A DNA stretch of 64,000 nt from Micromonospora inaquosa (GTDB lineage Bacteria > Actinomycetota > Actinomycetes > Mycobacteriales > Micromonosporaceae). Numbering within the stretch: the stretch's first letter is position 1; each line of letters opens with the position of its first letter. The notes beneath the pieces were generated by a model that was not told the origin of the DNA, did no database searches, and saw only the letters and a program-made list of their open reading frames with translations. Below, in pieces: positions 54,180 to 62,449 of this stretch. Location of the stretch: assembly GCF_003857055.1 (NCBI RefSeq), contig NZ_QGSZ01000224.1, forward strand, positions 49,715 to 113,714, read 5' to 3'. A program made the position numbers and the translations under genes.

Positions 54180-54340
54180 CGGTGGGCTACTCCTGTGCCG
54201 CTAGTTCGACATTGGGAAGCTTTATACGCCTCGCCATCTCCCTGAGCCTGGCAAGGCGTCGACAACCTGTCTTCTTTGGAATTGCCCAGGGATCAACAGA
54301 AAAGGCCCCAGACGATTTCAGACGGTGGCCCGGAAGAACG

Positions 54341-54378
54341 AAACCGGTCCGGATGCGGTGTCGCATCCGGACCAGTTT
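54341..54378 (-). terminator. Terminator after the CopC-like gene
   Basis: Arms ggtccggatgcg (54346-54357) and cgcatccggacc (54362-54373) pair perfectly around a 4-base loop, with four further pairs outside a mismatch. A T-rich stretch follows on the minus strand. It lies about 64 bases after the CopC-like stop and upstream of unbL. Confidence 0.88.
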
Positions 54379-54441
54379 CCACAATGCGGCCGGTCATCGT
54401 CGGTACCCAGCGGCACGGCGGCCAGGGGACGGACCGACGCC

Positions 54442-54990
54442 TCAGGACCGACGGGGCTGGGGCCGGTGAATGAGCATGACCAGCAGAGCGATGACAAATC
54501 CTCCGGCGACGACGGTGAGCCCGACGCTGAGCGGATCGCTGCCGAAATGATCGTGGCCGCCCGTGGCCGACGGTGCCGCGTCGGCGGGCGCCGCCGCCGG
54601 GGACGCGAGCGACGAGGAGACCCGGAACCGGTTGGTGCCGGTGAAGGTACGGCCATTCTCGAGAACCACGTGATAGGCCAGCACGTAGTCGCCGTCGGCC
54701 TGGATGGTCACCGGCTTGTTGATCGCCGTACCGTCCACCACGGGCGCACCCGAGGACACCAGGTGGCCGCTGCCGTCCGAGACCCCAATGTGGATCTGCT
54801 CGGGCCGCACGGCCGCGTCGAAGGTGAGTGACACCTGGCGGGGCGGCTCGCGCAGGGCCGCGCCGTTGGCCGGGAAGACCGGCCCCAGGGCGGCCTCCCG
54901 ACCACCGGCGAATATCAACACGCCGATCGCGACGACGACAACCGCCCCGGCTGCCCCGACCAGCCGTCCCCACCGGGTGCGTCGGTTCAT
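54442..54990 (-). CDS. CopC-like membrane-anchored protein
   Basis: This 182-aa protein has an N-terminal signal/anchor (VGAAGAVVVVAIGVLIFAGG), a CopC-type domain (FPANGAALREPPRQVSLTFDAAVRPEQ ... DGDYVLAYHVVLENGRTFTGTNRFRV), an Ala/Pro linker with GGHDHFG, and a C-terminal membrane helix (VGLTVVAGGFVIALLVMLI). CopC proteins bind copper outside the membrane. The usual N-terminal histidine ligand after the signal is not present, so copper binding is uncertain. The ATG at 54990 starts five bases after the neighbouring His-rich membrane gene. A GTG at 55020 is possible. Confidence 0.8.
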   Translation of the reverse strand: MNRRTRWGRLVGAAGAVVVVAIGVLIFAGGREAALGPVFPANGAALREPPRQVSLTFDAAVRPEQIHIGVSDGSGHLVSSGAPVVDGTAINKPVTIQADGDYVLAYHVVLENGRTFTGTNRFRVSSSLASPAAAPADAAPSATGGHDHFGSDPLSVGLTVVAGGFVIALLVMLIHRPQPRRS

Positions 54991-54994
54991 GACG

Positions 54995-55555
54995 TCAGAC
55001 CTTGACCAGCTCGCGGGCACACGTGCAGGCGGTCAACTCCCGCTCGGCATCCTTGGGTCGCAGGTGGAAGTACATGGCGACCACCATCGGGATGAAAACG
55101 ACGGTGTTGTAGAAGAGGTGCAGCTCCACGCGGGGATAGAAGTGCTGCAGGATGCTGGTCGGCACCGCGGCGCCGAACAGGAAGTGGTGCGTCTGCGCCT
55201 GGATCAGCAGCAGCAGGTGCTCGATGTGGTGCCAGAACTGGATGGCCAGCGCCACGGTCCACCAGGTCCTGGCGCGGCCGGCGAACCCGTCGCGCAAGGC
55301 GAACAGGCCGACCAGCATGACGATCGCGTAGGCGTAGTGCAGGATCTCCGACGAGACCAGCCACGGGTAGAACTGGCCGAGAACGCCCCGCGCCTGCGGT
55401 CGTGGCTGGTTGAAGGCCCAGATCTGAGCGGCCTGCACCAGGTGCTCGGCCCAGTGGGCCAGCACAATGAACATGAACACACCGAGAACAAGTCGATGCC
55501 CTGCCCCGTTGGCCCAGCTGACTGAGCGCTGGCTGTTTCTCGTGATCGTGGCCAC
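54995..55555 (-). CDS. Histidine-rich integral membrane protein
   Basis: This 186-aa protein has about four membrane segments and many histidines in ordered positions: H34xxxH38 (AHWAEHLVQ), H73, H109-H110-xx-H113 (WHHIEHLL), H123-H124, H138, H146 and H164. A cytoplasmic tail ends CTCARELVKV. I do not recognise the family. The His spacing recalls membrane di-iron hydroxylases/desaturases or a metal carrier. It is co-transcribed with the CopC-like gene and lies directly upstream of the warhead operon. A metal-dependent oxidation or metal-handling role is an inference. Confidence 0.7.
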   Translation of the reverse strand: MATITRNSQRSVSWANGAGHRLVLGVFMFIVLAHWAEHLVQAAQIWAFNQPRPQARGVLGQFYPWLVSSEILHYAYAIVMLVGLFALRDGFAGRARTWWTVALAIQFWHHIEHLLLLIQAQTHHFLFGAAVPTSILQHFYPRVELHLFYNTVVFIPMVVAMYFHLRPKDAERELTACTCARELVKV

Positions 55556-55884
55556 AAGCCCCTCCGCACCATTTTGAAGGCACCCGACGGCGCCGATTCC
55601 ACGATGGGATCGTACCGGGCGTGGCCCATCTCGTGCATTGCTGAGTTGGGGGCGGCAAGGACCGTCGCATTGTCCATCATAAGTCTCATTGGTGCATCAT
55701 CGACCAGCTTGCGCAGCCTGCACCCGCACCCGCGATCGCGGGCACGCAAGACTGGACCGAGTGTGCATAATCGCCACATAGCCCGCCATCGCGTACGCTC
55801 TGCGGCTGGATTTTCTTCCAGATTGCGGGCCTGTATCCAGGAGGAGCAATCTGGAACAGCCGAGCCGCCGAATTCACCCCGACA
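55556..55884. promoter_or_regulatory. Divergent intergenic region
   Basis: 329 bases between the minus-strand His-rich membrane gene and the plus-strand membrane gene. Promoters for both are expected. No strong repeat was found. An AGGAGGAGC stretch lies about 45 bases before the plus-strand start, too far to be its ribosome site. Confidence 0.45.
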
Positions 55885-56829
55885 ATGACTCGCATGACTC
55901 TCTACGGTCGAGAACAGATAATCACCACGCCGCCAGACAGCAGGCCCGCTCACCAGGGCCGGATCATCGTCGGCAGCATCGTGGCCGGCGTGCTCCTGGC
56001 CATCCTCTGGTCGTTCGAGCTGGTCGACCACGTCATCGGCGACACCGTCGCCAACACCCTGCTCGGCCACGACGCCAAGGCCACCGCCATCGGCGGCACC
56101 CTGGCCGGTTTCGCGTTCGCGTTCGTCTCCGGTCTGGCCGGGACCTTGACCGCCTGCAACATCGCCATGGCGGCGTCCATCGGACCGATGAGCCAGGCCA
56201 GTGCCGGCTCCTCCACCCGCCGGGGTCTGCGCGCCATGCTGAAGCCAGTCGGGTGGCTGACCCTCGGCATGGTGACGGTCTCCGGGGTCTACGGCTTCGT
56301 CGGAGTGCTCATCGGTGACCGGCTGCCCCAGCTGTCGACCGCAACGGCCGGCGGCATACCCGTACGCCTCTGGCAGTCGATGGTGGTCTTCGGGCTCGTG
56401 GGTCTGATCTTCGTCTATCTCGGGCTTGCCGCTCTCGGAGTCCTGCCCGACCCGTTCGCGCGACGCCCGGTCGCCCGCGTGGTCACCCTCGGCGCGCTCG
56501 TCGGCGCCTTCCTCATCGGGCGCCCGTATCCGTTGTTCAACAAGCTGTTCCACTGGGCCGTCGACAGTGGCAACCCGCTGTACGGCGCCGGGGCCTTCAT
56601 CCTTCAGTCACTGGGCAACATCGTCATCGTGACGGCCCTGTTCGGTTTGGTCGTGCTGCTCAGCCGGGGACGTGCCATCTACTGGCTGTCCAACAGTCCG
56701 GCCCGTACCATCGCGGTGACGGGCGCACTGCTGATCGCCCTGGGCGTCTTCACGTTCGTCTACTGGGACGTCCGGCTGCCCGCGATGTTCGGCCACGGAT
56801 GGTTTCCCACGATGCCGTACAACCGCTGA
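55885..56829 (+). CDS. Multi-spanning membrane protein, weakly DsbD/CcdA-like
   Basis: This 314-aa protein has about seven to eight membrane segments. The segment FAFVSGLAGTLTACNIAMAASIGP resembles the first helix of CcdA/DsbD electron-transfer proteins, but only one cysteine is visible there. The C-terminal half contains GRPYPLFNKLFHWAVDSGNP. I cannot assign a function. It is divergent from the CopC-like/His-rich membrane operon and may act with it, for example in metal or thiol redox. No ribosome site is obvious. Confidence 0.65.
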   Translation: MTRMTLYGREQIITTPPDSRPAHQGRIIVGSIVAGVLLAILWSFELVDHVIGDTVANTLLGHDAKATAIGGTLAGFAFAFVSGLAGTLTACNIAMAASIGPMSQASAGSSTRRGLRAMLKPVGWLTLGMVTVSGVYGFVGVLIGDRLPQLSTATAGGIPVRLWQSMVVFGLVGLIFVYLGLAALGVLPDPFARRPVARVVTLGALVGAFLIGRPYPLFNKLFHWAVDSGNPLYGAGAFILQSLGNIVIVTALFGLVVLLSRGRAIYWLSNSPARTIAVTGALLIALGVFTFVYWDVRLPAMFGHGWFPTMPYNR

Positions 56830-56869
56830 CACGGTGAACGCGAGCCGGCGAAGCGTCGCGGGGGACGAC

Positions 56870-57727
56870 TTACGAGTTGGGCATGTGGACGACCCGGAGA
56901 AAACCGGGCAGCAGCCACGGCCGGGGCCCGCCGATGATCACGTCGCGGTGCAGCACCGCCGAGAGCATTCCGATGCGCCCGAACAGCATGAGGTTGAAAC
57001 GCGCGGGGCGGTAGGTGATGCGCGCGTCCGGTGCGGTGCCAGGCGGAGCGACGGTCAGTCGGCCGTTTTCCAGGACGGTCGTCGTCTGCGCCGTGTACGC
57101 CGAACGGAACGCCACCGCGATTCGACCTGCGGGCTGTCGCGCACCGGTGTCGATGAGGACGCCGTGGTCGTGCCGCACCATGTCGAGGAAGAACAGGTCG
57201 AAGAACAGTGCCGCGTCGGCCTGCGGCATGGGCCACGGCTGGCCGGTCGCACGGGCGATGTCCCAGCCGTGGATGAAGAGCTCGTTCGTCAGATGGGCGA
57301 GCAGACCCGCGACGGTGACCGACGCACCGCCCAGCCAGCGCACGGTGCTGCCCGGATCGCTCTGCGCAGTGGCACGGAGCAGGTGGTCGACGGCGGCCGA
57401 CAGCTCTCGGCACAACACGTCGGCGTCACGCTCGGTCAGGTGGCGTAGGACGAGCACGTTGAGTGACGATACGGTGTCCACGGTCGTCCGTTGCAGGGCG
57501 CTGTCGAGGCCGGGCACCGGCACGGAATTGGCGTCCGGGTCGACCAGCGAGACGTAGAGCATCGCGATGGACATCACGTGCACGGTCGAATCCGACACGG
57601 TCCATTCCTTGGTGGCCATGGTTCGCGTCGGCGTCGCGCATGATCTGACCAGCGCGGTGAAGCGCTGGGTCGCCTGGTGCACGGCGACTCGGACATCGGG
57701 CCAGCGATCACGGGCGTTCTTCGTCAC
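56870..57727 (-). CDS. Maleylpyruvate-isomerase-family (mycothiol-type) protein
   Basis: This 285-aa protein follows the mycothiol-dependent maleylpyruvate isomerase pattern: an N-terminal four-helix bundle, then VAGLLAHLTNELFIHGWDIARATG with histidine ligands, and a C-terminal SCP2-like part (GRIAVAFRSAYT ... PDARITYRPARFNLMLFGR). The usual histidine in the first helix is less clear. It converges with the preceding membrane gene across a 40-base gap. It may be the right edge of the cluster or an ordinary thiol-linked detoxification gene. The GTG at 57727 lacks a strong ribosome site. Confidence 0.7.
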   Translation of the reverse strand: MTKNARDRWPDVRVAVHQATQRFTALVRSCATPTRTMATKEWTVSDSTVHVMSIAMLYVSLVDPDANSVPVPGLDSALQRTTVDTVSSLNVLVLRHLTERDADVLCRELSAAVDHLLRATAQSDPGSTVRWLGGASVTVAGLLAHLTNELFIHGWDIARATGQPWPMPQADAALFFDLFFLDMVRHDHGVLIDTGARQPAGRIAVAFRSAYTAQTTTVLENGRLTVAPPGTAPDARITYRPARFNLMLFGRIGMLSAVLHRDVIIGGPRPWLLPGFLRVVHMPNS

Positions 57728-58070
57728 CGCCCCACTCTCACATCGGATCGCGCGGCGGCGGATCCCCCAGCGTGCGCGGTTCCGGCATCTGTAGAACGGG
57801 ACGAGACGGACCCATGGGACGCGTCCGTCCCGGTCGGCAACACACGAGATGGACGCTTCCGCAGGCGGTGCGAGGCTGGCGGCATGACCGAGTTCGACGC
57901 CGACGCCGGTCGACGAGGGTCCGCACCGACACCCGTAGTCGGCACCCCCGCCGACAACGACCCCACGGCGGTGGCCTGATCCAGCGCCGCCGCTACGCCG
58001 GACGACCCGGTGTGGCGGCGGTGCTTCCCACCGGCACCGAGGCACCGCCTGACACAGAGACGGGATCGGC
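57728..58070. other. Divergent intergenic region at the likely cluster border
   Basis: 343 bases between divergent genes. No gene, repeat or hairpin of note was seen. Genes to the right look unrelated to enediyne synthesis. Confidence 0.45.
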
Positions 58071-59144
58071 ATGACCACACTGTTCGCGCATGCGACGCGC
58101 CGAATCGGTCACTCGCATTTCCGGTACGTGCGCCCCGTGCCGATCGCCGCGGCCACCGGTCTCGTGGACACGGTGTACCGGCGGATCGAGGCGGAGTTCG
58201 GCATGCTCGCCCCTCCGCTGACCCTGCACGCTCCCGCACCGCCGGTGTTGGCAGCCAGCTGGTCGATCCTGCGTGAGGTGATGGTGGCGCCCGGGCTGGT
58301 CAGCCGCCCGGAAAAGGAGGCGGTCGCGGCGGCGGTATCGCTCGCCAACAACTGTCCCTACTGCGCGGAGGTGCACGGCACGACGCTACGAGGGCTGGTA
58401 CGCGGGAAGGATCCCGAGGCGATCGCCGCGGGCCGCATCGCGGACGTGGCGGACGACCGGTTGCGGGCGCTCGCCGGCTGGGCGGCCGCCTCCGCCGAAG
58501 CTGCCGGCCCAGCCCCCTTCCCCCGGGCACAAGCACCGGAGCTGGTCGGCACGGTCCTGACCTTTCACTACATCAATCGCATGGTCAACGTCTTCCTGCA
58601 GGAGTCACCTCTGCCACCGGTCCGGGGCTTCGCACGGGAGGTGGTGCGGCGGGGTGCCGCCCGGGTGATGCGGCGCCTGGCTTCCTCCACTCCCCGGTCC
58701 GCACACGACACCGACGACCTCCTCCCCGCCGCGGAACTGCCCGACGACCTGCGTTGGGCCGCAGGTCGCCCCACCATCGCCAACGCCCTGGCCCGCGCCG
58801 CCAGGGCCATCGACGAGGGCGGCAAGCGGCGTCTCACGACCGCGGCGCGCGAGCTCGTCCGGGCGGCTCTGCGAAAGCCCGGCCGCGACCCGGGAACAGC
58901 CCCGTGGCTCCGGGAGCGACTCGCCACACTGCCCGAGCGCGACCGCCCGACCGCCCGCCTCGCCCTGCTCACCGCCGTCTCGTCCTACCGGGTCACCGAC
59001 ACCGTCATCGCCGACCTACGTGGCACCGGCGCGGACGACGCGGCGCTGATCGAGATCACGTCGTGGGCGAGCATGACCGCAGCCCGCCACATCGCGGGAC
59101 TTCAGGACACCGGAGACGACCTCAGCGGCCACCACAGGGGGTGA
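58071..59144 (+). CDS. AhpD-like carboxymuconolactone-decarboxylase-family protein
   Basis: This 357-aa protein contains the AhpD-type redox motif CPYCAEVHG (about residues 99-107) after the helix EKEAVAAAVSLANN. A second, more diverged half ends TDTVIADLRGTGADDAALIEITSWASMTAARH. The length fits a duplicated CMD fold with one active CxxC site. Such proteins are alkylhydroperoxidase-like and protect against peroxides. A GAGACGGGATC stretch precedes the ATG. It is divergent from the isomerase-like gene and probably lies outside the biosynthetic cluster. Confidence 0.82.
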   Translation: MTTLFAHATRRIGHSHFRYVRPVPIAAATGLVDTVYRRIEAEFGMLAPPLTLHAPAPPVLAASWSILREVMVAPGLVSRPEKEAVAAAVSLANNCPYCAEVHGTTLRGLVRGKDPEAIAAGRIADVADDRLRALAGWAAASAEAAGPAPFPRAQAPELVGTVLTFHYINRMVNVFLQESPLPPVRGFAREVVRRGAARVMRRLASSTPRSAHDTDDLLPAAELPDDLRWAAGRPTIANALARAARAIDEGGKRRLTTAARELVRAALRKPGRDPGTAPWLRERLATLPERDRPTARLALLTAVSSYRVTDTVIADLRGTGADDAALIEITSWASMTAARHIAGLQDTGDDLSGHHRG

Positions 59145-59359
59145 GGCCCGCGACCTCGCTCGCCAGGTCGACCGGGCGCATCGGCTCCGCCACGCCCGGT
59201 CTCGCCGACGTCTACTCCGAGGCTGCTTGAAAAGAAGTTTCCGGGATGGTGTCGTATCAAGGTGCGCCCGTTCGTGGAACTAACGTACGGCGGTCTGCCG
59301 GGCCGCCGGACACGAGGAGTCGGGAGAGGCCCTCGTCCGGGCATTGAGAGGAGACGAAC

Positions 59360-59740
59360 TTGACGGAATATCTGATCGCCTTCAACGACGAGTGGGTGGG
59401 TCGGCACACGGCGGAGGAGATGGGCAAGAAGGGCGTGGCCGTCCTGGCCGTGATCGAGGAGATGCGGTCCCATGGTGTCCTGATCTCCAGCAACGGCGGG
59501 CTCGACGAGTCCACCGTGGTGTGCAGCGTCGAGTCGGTCAACGGTGAGCCCGTCTTCAGTGACGGCCCGTACGTCGAGACCAAGGAGCACCTCGGCGGCT
59601 TCGCCGTCGTCGACGTCGCCGACGACGCGGCGGCGCGGCACTGGGCCGGAAAACTGGCGACCGCGCTCGAGTGGCCGCAGGAGGTGCACCGGTTCCCCAA
59701 TCCCGGGCAGAACCGGTTCAGCAGTTCTGGAGACAAGTGA
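59360..59740 (+). CDS. YCII/DGPF-domain protein 1
   Basis: This 126-aa protein has the YCII-related fold and the DGPF-type motif FSDGPYVETKEHLGGF (about residues 72-87). It starts at a TTG with GAGAGGAGACG upstream. Its stop overlaps the start of a second DGPF protein, which overlaps a sigma-factor gene. In actinobacteria, DGPF proteins in this arrangement accompany ECF42-type sigma factors and are part of their regulon or signal module. Confidence 0.88.
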   Translation: MTEYLIAFNDEWVGRHTAEEMGKKGVAVLAVIEEMRSHGVLISSNGGLDESTVVCSVESVNGEPVFSDGPYVETKEHLGGFAVVDVADDAAARHWAGKLATALEWPQEVHRFPNPGQNRFSSSGDK

Positions 59741-60132
59741 GCCTGGTGCCCAGGTACCTGCTGTCCGTCTACGGACCGGCAGAGCGCACCGAGCTCGGCA
59801 CCAGCACCTCCGGAAAGGCCATGCCGCAGGCGACCGCCGACGTCGGCGCCTTCACCGAGAGGCTCCGCCGGGACGGTCACTTCGTCTTCGCTGACGGCCT
59901 GGAGCCCGTGACGACCGCCACCACCGTCGACGGCCAGGGTGAGAGGACGTTCCTCACCGACGGGCCCTACCTGGTGACGGAGGAGCAACTCGACAGCTTC
60001 TGGGTCGTCGAGGCGGCCGACCTCGACGTGGCCCTGGTGCTTGCCGCCGAGGGGTCGAGAGCGTGCGGTGGTGCGATCGAGGTACGTCCCTTCCGTACCG
60101 AGGGATCCGAGGGGACACTGCTGCAGCCGTGA
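59737..60132 (+). CDS. YCII/DGPF-domain protein 2
   Basis: This 131-aa YCII-fold protein carries FLTDGPYLVTEEQLDSFWVV (about residues 71-90). The GTG at 59737 overlaps the preceding stop (GTGA), and its own TGA overlaps the sigma-factor GTG. A GTG three codons downstream is also possible. It is a paralogue of the preceding protein and part of the same three-gene operon. Family members are dimeric with no firmly assigned reaction. Confidence 0.87.
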   Translation: MSLVPRYLLSVYGPAERTELGTSTSGKAMPQATADVGAFTERLRRDGHFVFADGLEPVTTATTVDGQGERTFLTDGPYLVTEEQLDSFWVVEAADLDVALVLAAEGSRACGGAIEVRPFRTEGSEGTLLQP

Positions 60133-61376
60133 CTGGCCCCACCACTGTCGCGCAGGCGATCACCGGTGCCCACCGCGAGGAGTGGGCACCGGTGGTCGCC
60201 AGCCTCGCGCGCCGTTTCGGTGACCTCGACGTCGCCGAGGAGGCCGCGGCCGAGGCGTTCGCAGCGGCTGCGGAGCGATGGCCGCGCGAGGGCGTACCGC
60301 CGAACCCCGGCGGCTGGCTCGCCACCACCGCGACCCGCAAGGCGATCGACAGGCTCCGTCGCGAAACGCAGCGCGACGCCAAGCACCAGGAGGCCTTGAT
60401 CGTGTACGACGACACCCCTCCTGAGCCGACCGGCCCGGTCGAGGACGACCGACTCAGGCTGATCTTCACCTGTTGCCACCCCGCGCTCGCGATGGAGGCC
60501 CGGGTGGCGCTCACCCTGCGCCTGCTCGGTGGTCTCACCGTAGCCGAGATCGCGCGCGCCTTCCTGGTGCAGGAAACGACGATGGCGCGACGGATCACCC
60601 GCGCCAAGACAAAGATCAAAGCGGCACATATCCCCTACCGGGTGCCCTGGGCCGCCGACATCCGTGAGCGGCTGGCCGGGGTGCTCGCGGTCGTCTACCT
60701 CATCTTCAACGAGGGCTATCTCGCCAGCGAGGGCGACGACCCGATGCGCGTCGACCTCAGCGACGAGGCGATCCGCCTCGGTCGTCTGCTCCGCACCCTG
60801 CTCCCGGACGACGGCGAGGTGGCCGGGCTGCTCGCCCTGATGCTCCTCACCGACGCCCGTCGGCCGGCGCGGGTGTCCCGCACCGGGGAGCTGGTGACCC
60901 TCGACGAGCAGGACCGCGGCGCATGGAACCGGGCCCTCATCGCCGAGGGCAACGCCTTGATCCGCGAACGGGTCGAGGCGACGGCGACCGCAGGTGAGCC
61001 ACCCGGGCGCTACCAGCTGCAGGCCGCCATCAACGCGGTCCACACGGATGCCCCCTCGGCCCGGGACACCGACTGGTCCACAGTGGTGGCCCTCTACGGG
61101 CGCCTGATGCTGCTCGACCCCTCCCCGATCGTGCGGCTCAACCGGGCGGTCGCGGTCGCCGAAGTCGACGGCCCCGCGGTCGGGCTGGCCGAGATCGACC
61201 GGCTCGCCGATGTTCTCGACGGCTACCACGCCTTCCACGCCGCGCGCGCCGACCTGCTGCGGCGAGCCCGACGCGGCGGCGAGTCGCGGGCTGCCTACGA
61301 CCGAGCCATCGGTCTCACGGGCAACTCCGCGGAGCGGGCGTACCTCACCCGCCGCCGCGACCAGCTCACCAGCTGA
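60129..61376 (+). CDS. ECF42-type RNA polymerase sigma factor
   Basis: This 415-aa protein has sigma region 2 (AEEAAAEAFAAAAERWPREGVPPNPGGWLATTATRKAIDRLRR) and region 4 (GGLTVAEIARAFLVQETTMARRITRAKTKIK). A long C-terminal extension (about 180-415) contains TPR-like helices such as NEGYLASEGDD, LLALMLLTDARRPAR and IALNRAVAVAE-type repeats. The extension and the upstream DGPF genes define the ECF42 group, which lacks an anti-sigma factor and is controlled through the extension. It probably regulates its own operon, not the antibiotic cluster. Confidence 0.9.
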   Translation: MTGPTTVAQAITGAHREEWAPVVASLARRFGDLDVAEEAAAEAFAAAAERWPREGVPPNPGGWLATTATRKAIDRLRRETQRDAKHQEALIVYDDTPPEPTGPVEDDRLRLIFTCCHPALAMEARVALTLRLLGGLTVAEIARAFLVQETTMARRITRAKTKIKAAHIPYRVPWAADIRERLAGVLAVVYLIFNEGYLASEGDDPMRVDLSDEAIRLGRLLRTLLPDDGEVAGLLALMLLTDARRPARVSRTGELVTLDEQDRGAWNRALIAEGNALIRERVEATATAGEPPGRYQLQAAINAVHTDAPSARDTDWSTVVALYGRLMLLDPSPIVRLNRAVAVAEVDGPAVGLAEIDRLADVLDGYHAFHAARADLLRRARRGGESRAAYDRAIGLTGNSAERAYLTRRRDQLTS

Positions 61377-61706
61377 CCCACCGGCCGCGCCGGCCGCTCG
61401 CGGCACCGCTCGGGGCGATCCGTGCGCTCACAACCTGCCTCCTCCACCGGTGTCCGCTGCCGGCCCGGTCCACCTGGCACCGGCTCCCGACGACGACCAC
61501 AGCGGTCTCCCCGCGGGGTGATGTCCCCGGCCTTGGTCATCCGTCCGGTCGGAGTGACACAAAGGGCACGATCGATGAAGCGCAACCAGCGGTCGGCATG
61601 GGATCGTGGCTGCGCGGCGTCAGACCACACCGTCCCGCACGGCCTGTCAGGTACGGCAGAGGCGTGGCCCGGTCGGGCCACAGTTCACGGCTGGAGGCAG
61701 AAAACC
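61377..61706. other. Intergenic region
   Basis: 330 bases with no recognisable gene or hairpin. It probably holds the promoter of the following AhpD-like gene, which has a CTGGAGGCAG ribosome site. Confidence 0.45.
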
Positions 61707-62270
61707 ATGGCACACATCGATCTCGGTGTCGACGAGAAGCAGTTTCCGGGCGTCACGGGTCCGATGCAGTACCGTCCGGAGACGGCGAAGCCGCTCAACG
61801 AGCTGGCCGAGGTGCTGTTGCGCGCGCCGCACTCGCTTCCGGCCGGGGAGCGGGAGTTGATCGCCGCGTACGTCTCGGGGCGCAACGAGTGCACCTTCTG
61901 CTGCGCGTCGCACTCGGCGTTCGCCGCGGCGCAGCTCGACGAGGGCATGGACCTCGTCGACCACGTACGCGCGGACCTCGACACCGCGCCGATCTCGGCG
62001 AAGCTGCGCGCGCTGCTGCGCATCGCCGGCGCGGTACAGATCAGCGGCCGCAACGTCACCGCCGAGCTTGTCGCCGACGCCCGCGCGGAGGACGCCACCG
62101 ACCTGGAAATCCACGACACCGTCCTAATCGCCGCCGCGTTCTGCATGTTCAACCGGTACGTCGACGGTCTCGGCACCTTCGCGCCCGAGGGCCAGGACGC
62201 CTACGCCGAGACCACCCATCGGATCATCGACGTCGGCTACGGGTCGGCGGCCAGAACTCCGGCAGCCTGA
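61707..62270 (+). CDS. AhpD-like peroxidase-related protein
   Basis: This 187-aa protein has the carboxymuconolactone decarboxylase/AhpD fold with the motif CTFCCASHSAFAA (about residues 60-72), including the CxxC and downstream histidine. The pattern matches the peroxidase-related family. It is likely to reduce peroxides with a thiol partner. The excisionase remnant begins just beyond its stop. The ATG at 61707 was chosen for the GGAGG site; longer upstream frames lack coding features. Confidence 0.85.
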   Translation: MAHIDLGVDEKQFPGVTGPMQYRPETAKPLNELAEVLLRAPHSLPAGERELIAAYVSGRNECTFCCASHSAFAAAQLDEGMDLVDHVRADLDTAPISAKLRALLRIAGAVQISGRNVTAELVADARAEDATDLEIHDTVLIAAAFCMFNRYVDGLGTFAPEGQDAYAETTHRIIDVGYGSAARTPAA

Positions 62271-62284
62271 GCACAGACGAGGAT

Positions 62285-62446
62285 GCCCCCAGCTCGGTTC
62301 CTCTGCTGGGCAAGCCCAAAAATACCCTCCACGCCTGGCACAGCCGAGGCAAGGGGCCCCGCGCTATCCGCGTCGGCAACACCCTGCGATACCGGCGCAG
62401 CGAAGTCGAAAGCTGGCTCGACGACCACACCGACGCGGAGCGCTGA
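62285..62446 (+). pseudogene. Truncated excisionase (Xis/AlpA-type helix-turn-helix)
   Basis: The frame encodes GKPKNTLHAWHSRGKGPRA followed by RVGNTLRYRRSEVESWLDD, the winged-helix core of actinobacterial excisionases. Upstream of GKPKN the expected start of the domain is garbled, and there is no ATG or GTG before the frame runs into the AhpD-like gene. It is most likely a 5'-truncated remnant. It ends three bases before the integrase start, the normal xis-int arrangement. Confidence 0.7.
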
Positions 62447-62449
62447 CCC

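Noticed and set aside
54442..55020. Enediyne apoprotein or self-resistance binding protein.
   Set aside because: The small secreted protein has a CopC domain and a C-terminal anchor, not the neocarzinostatin-type fold pattern.
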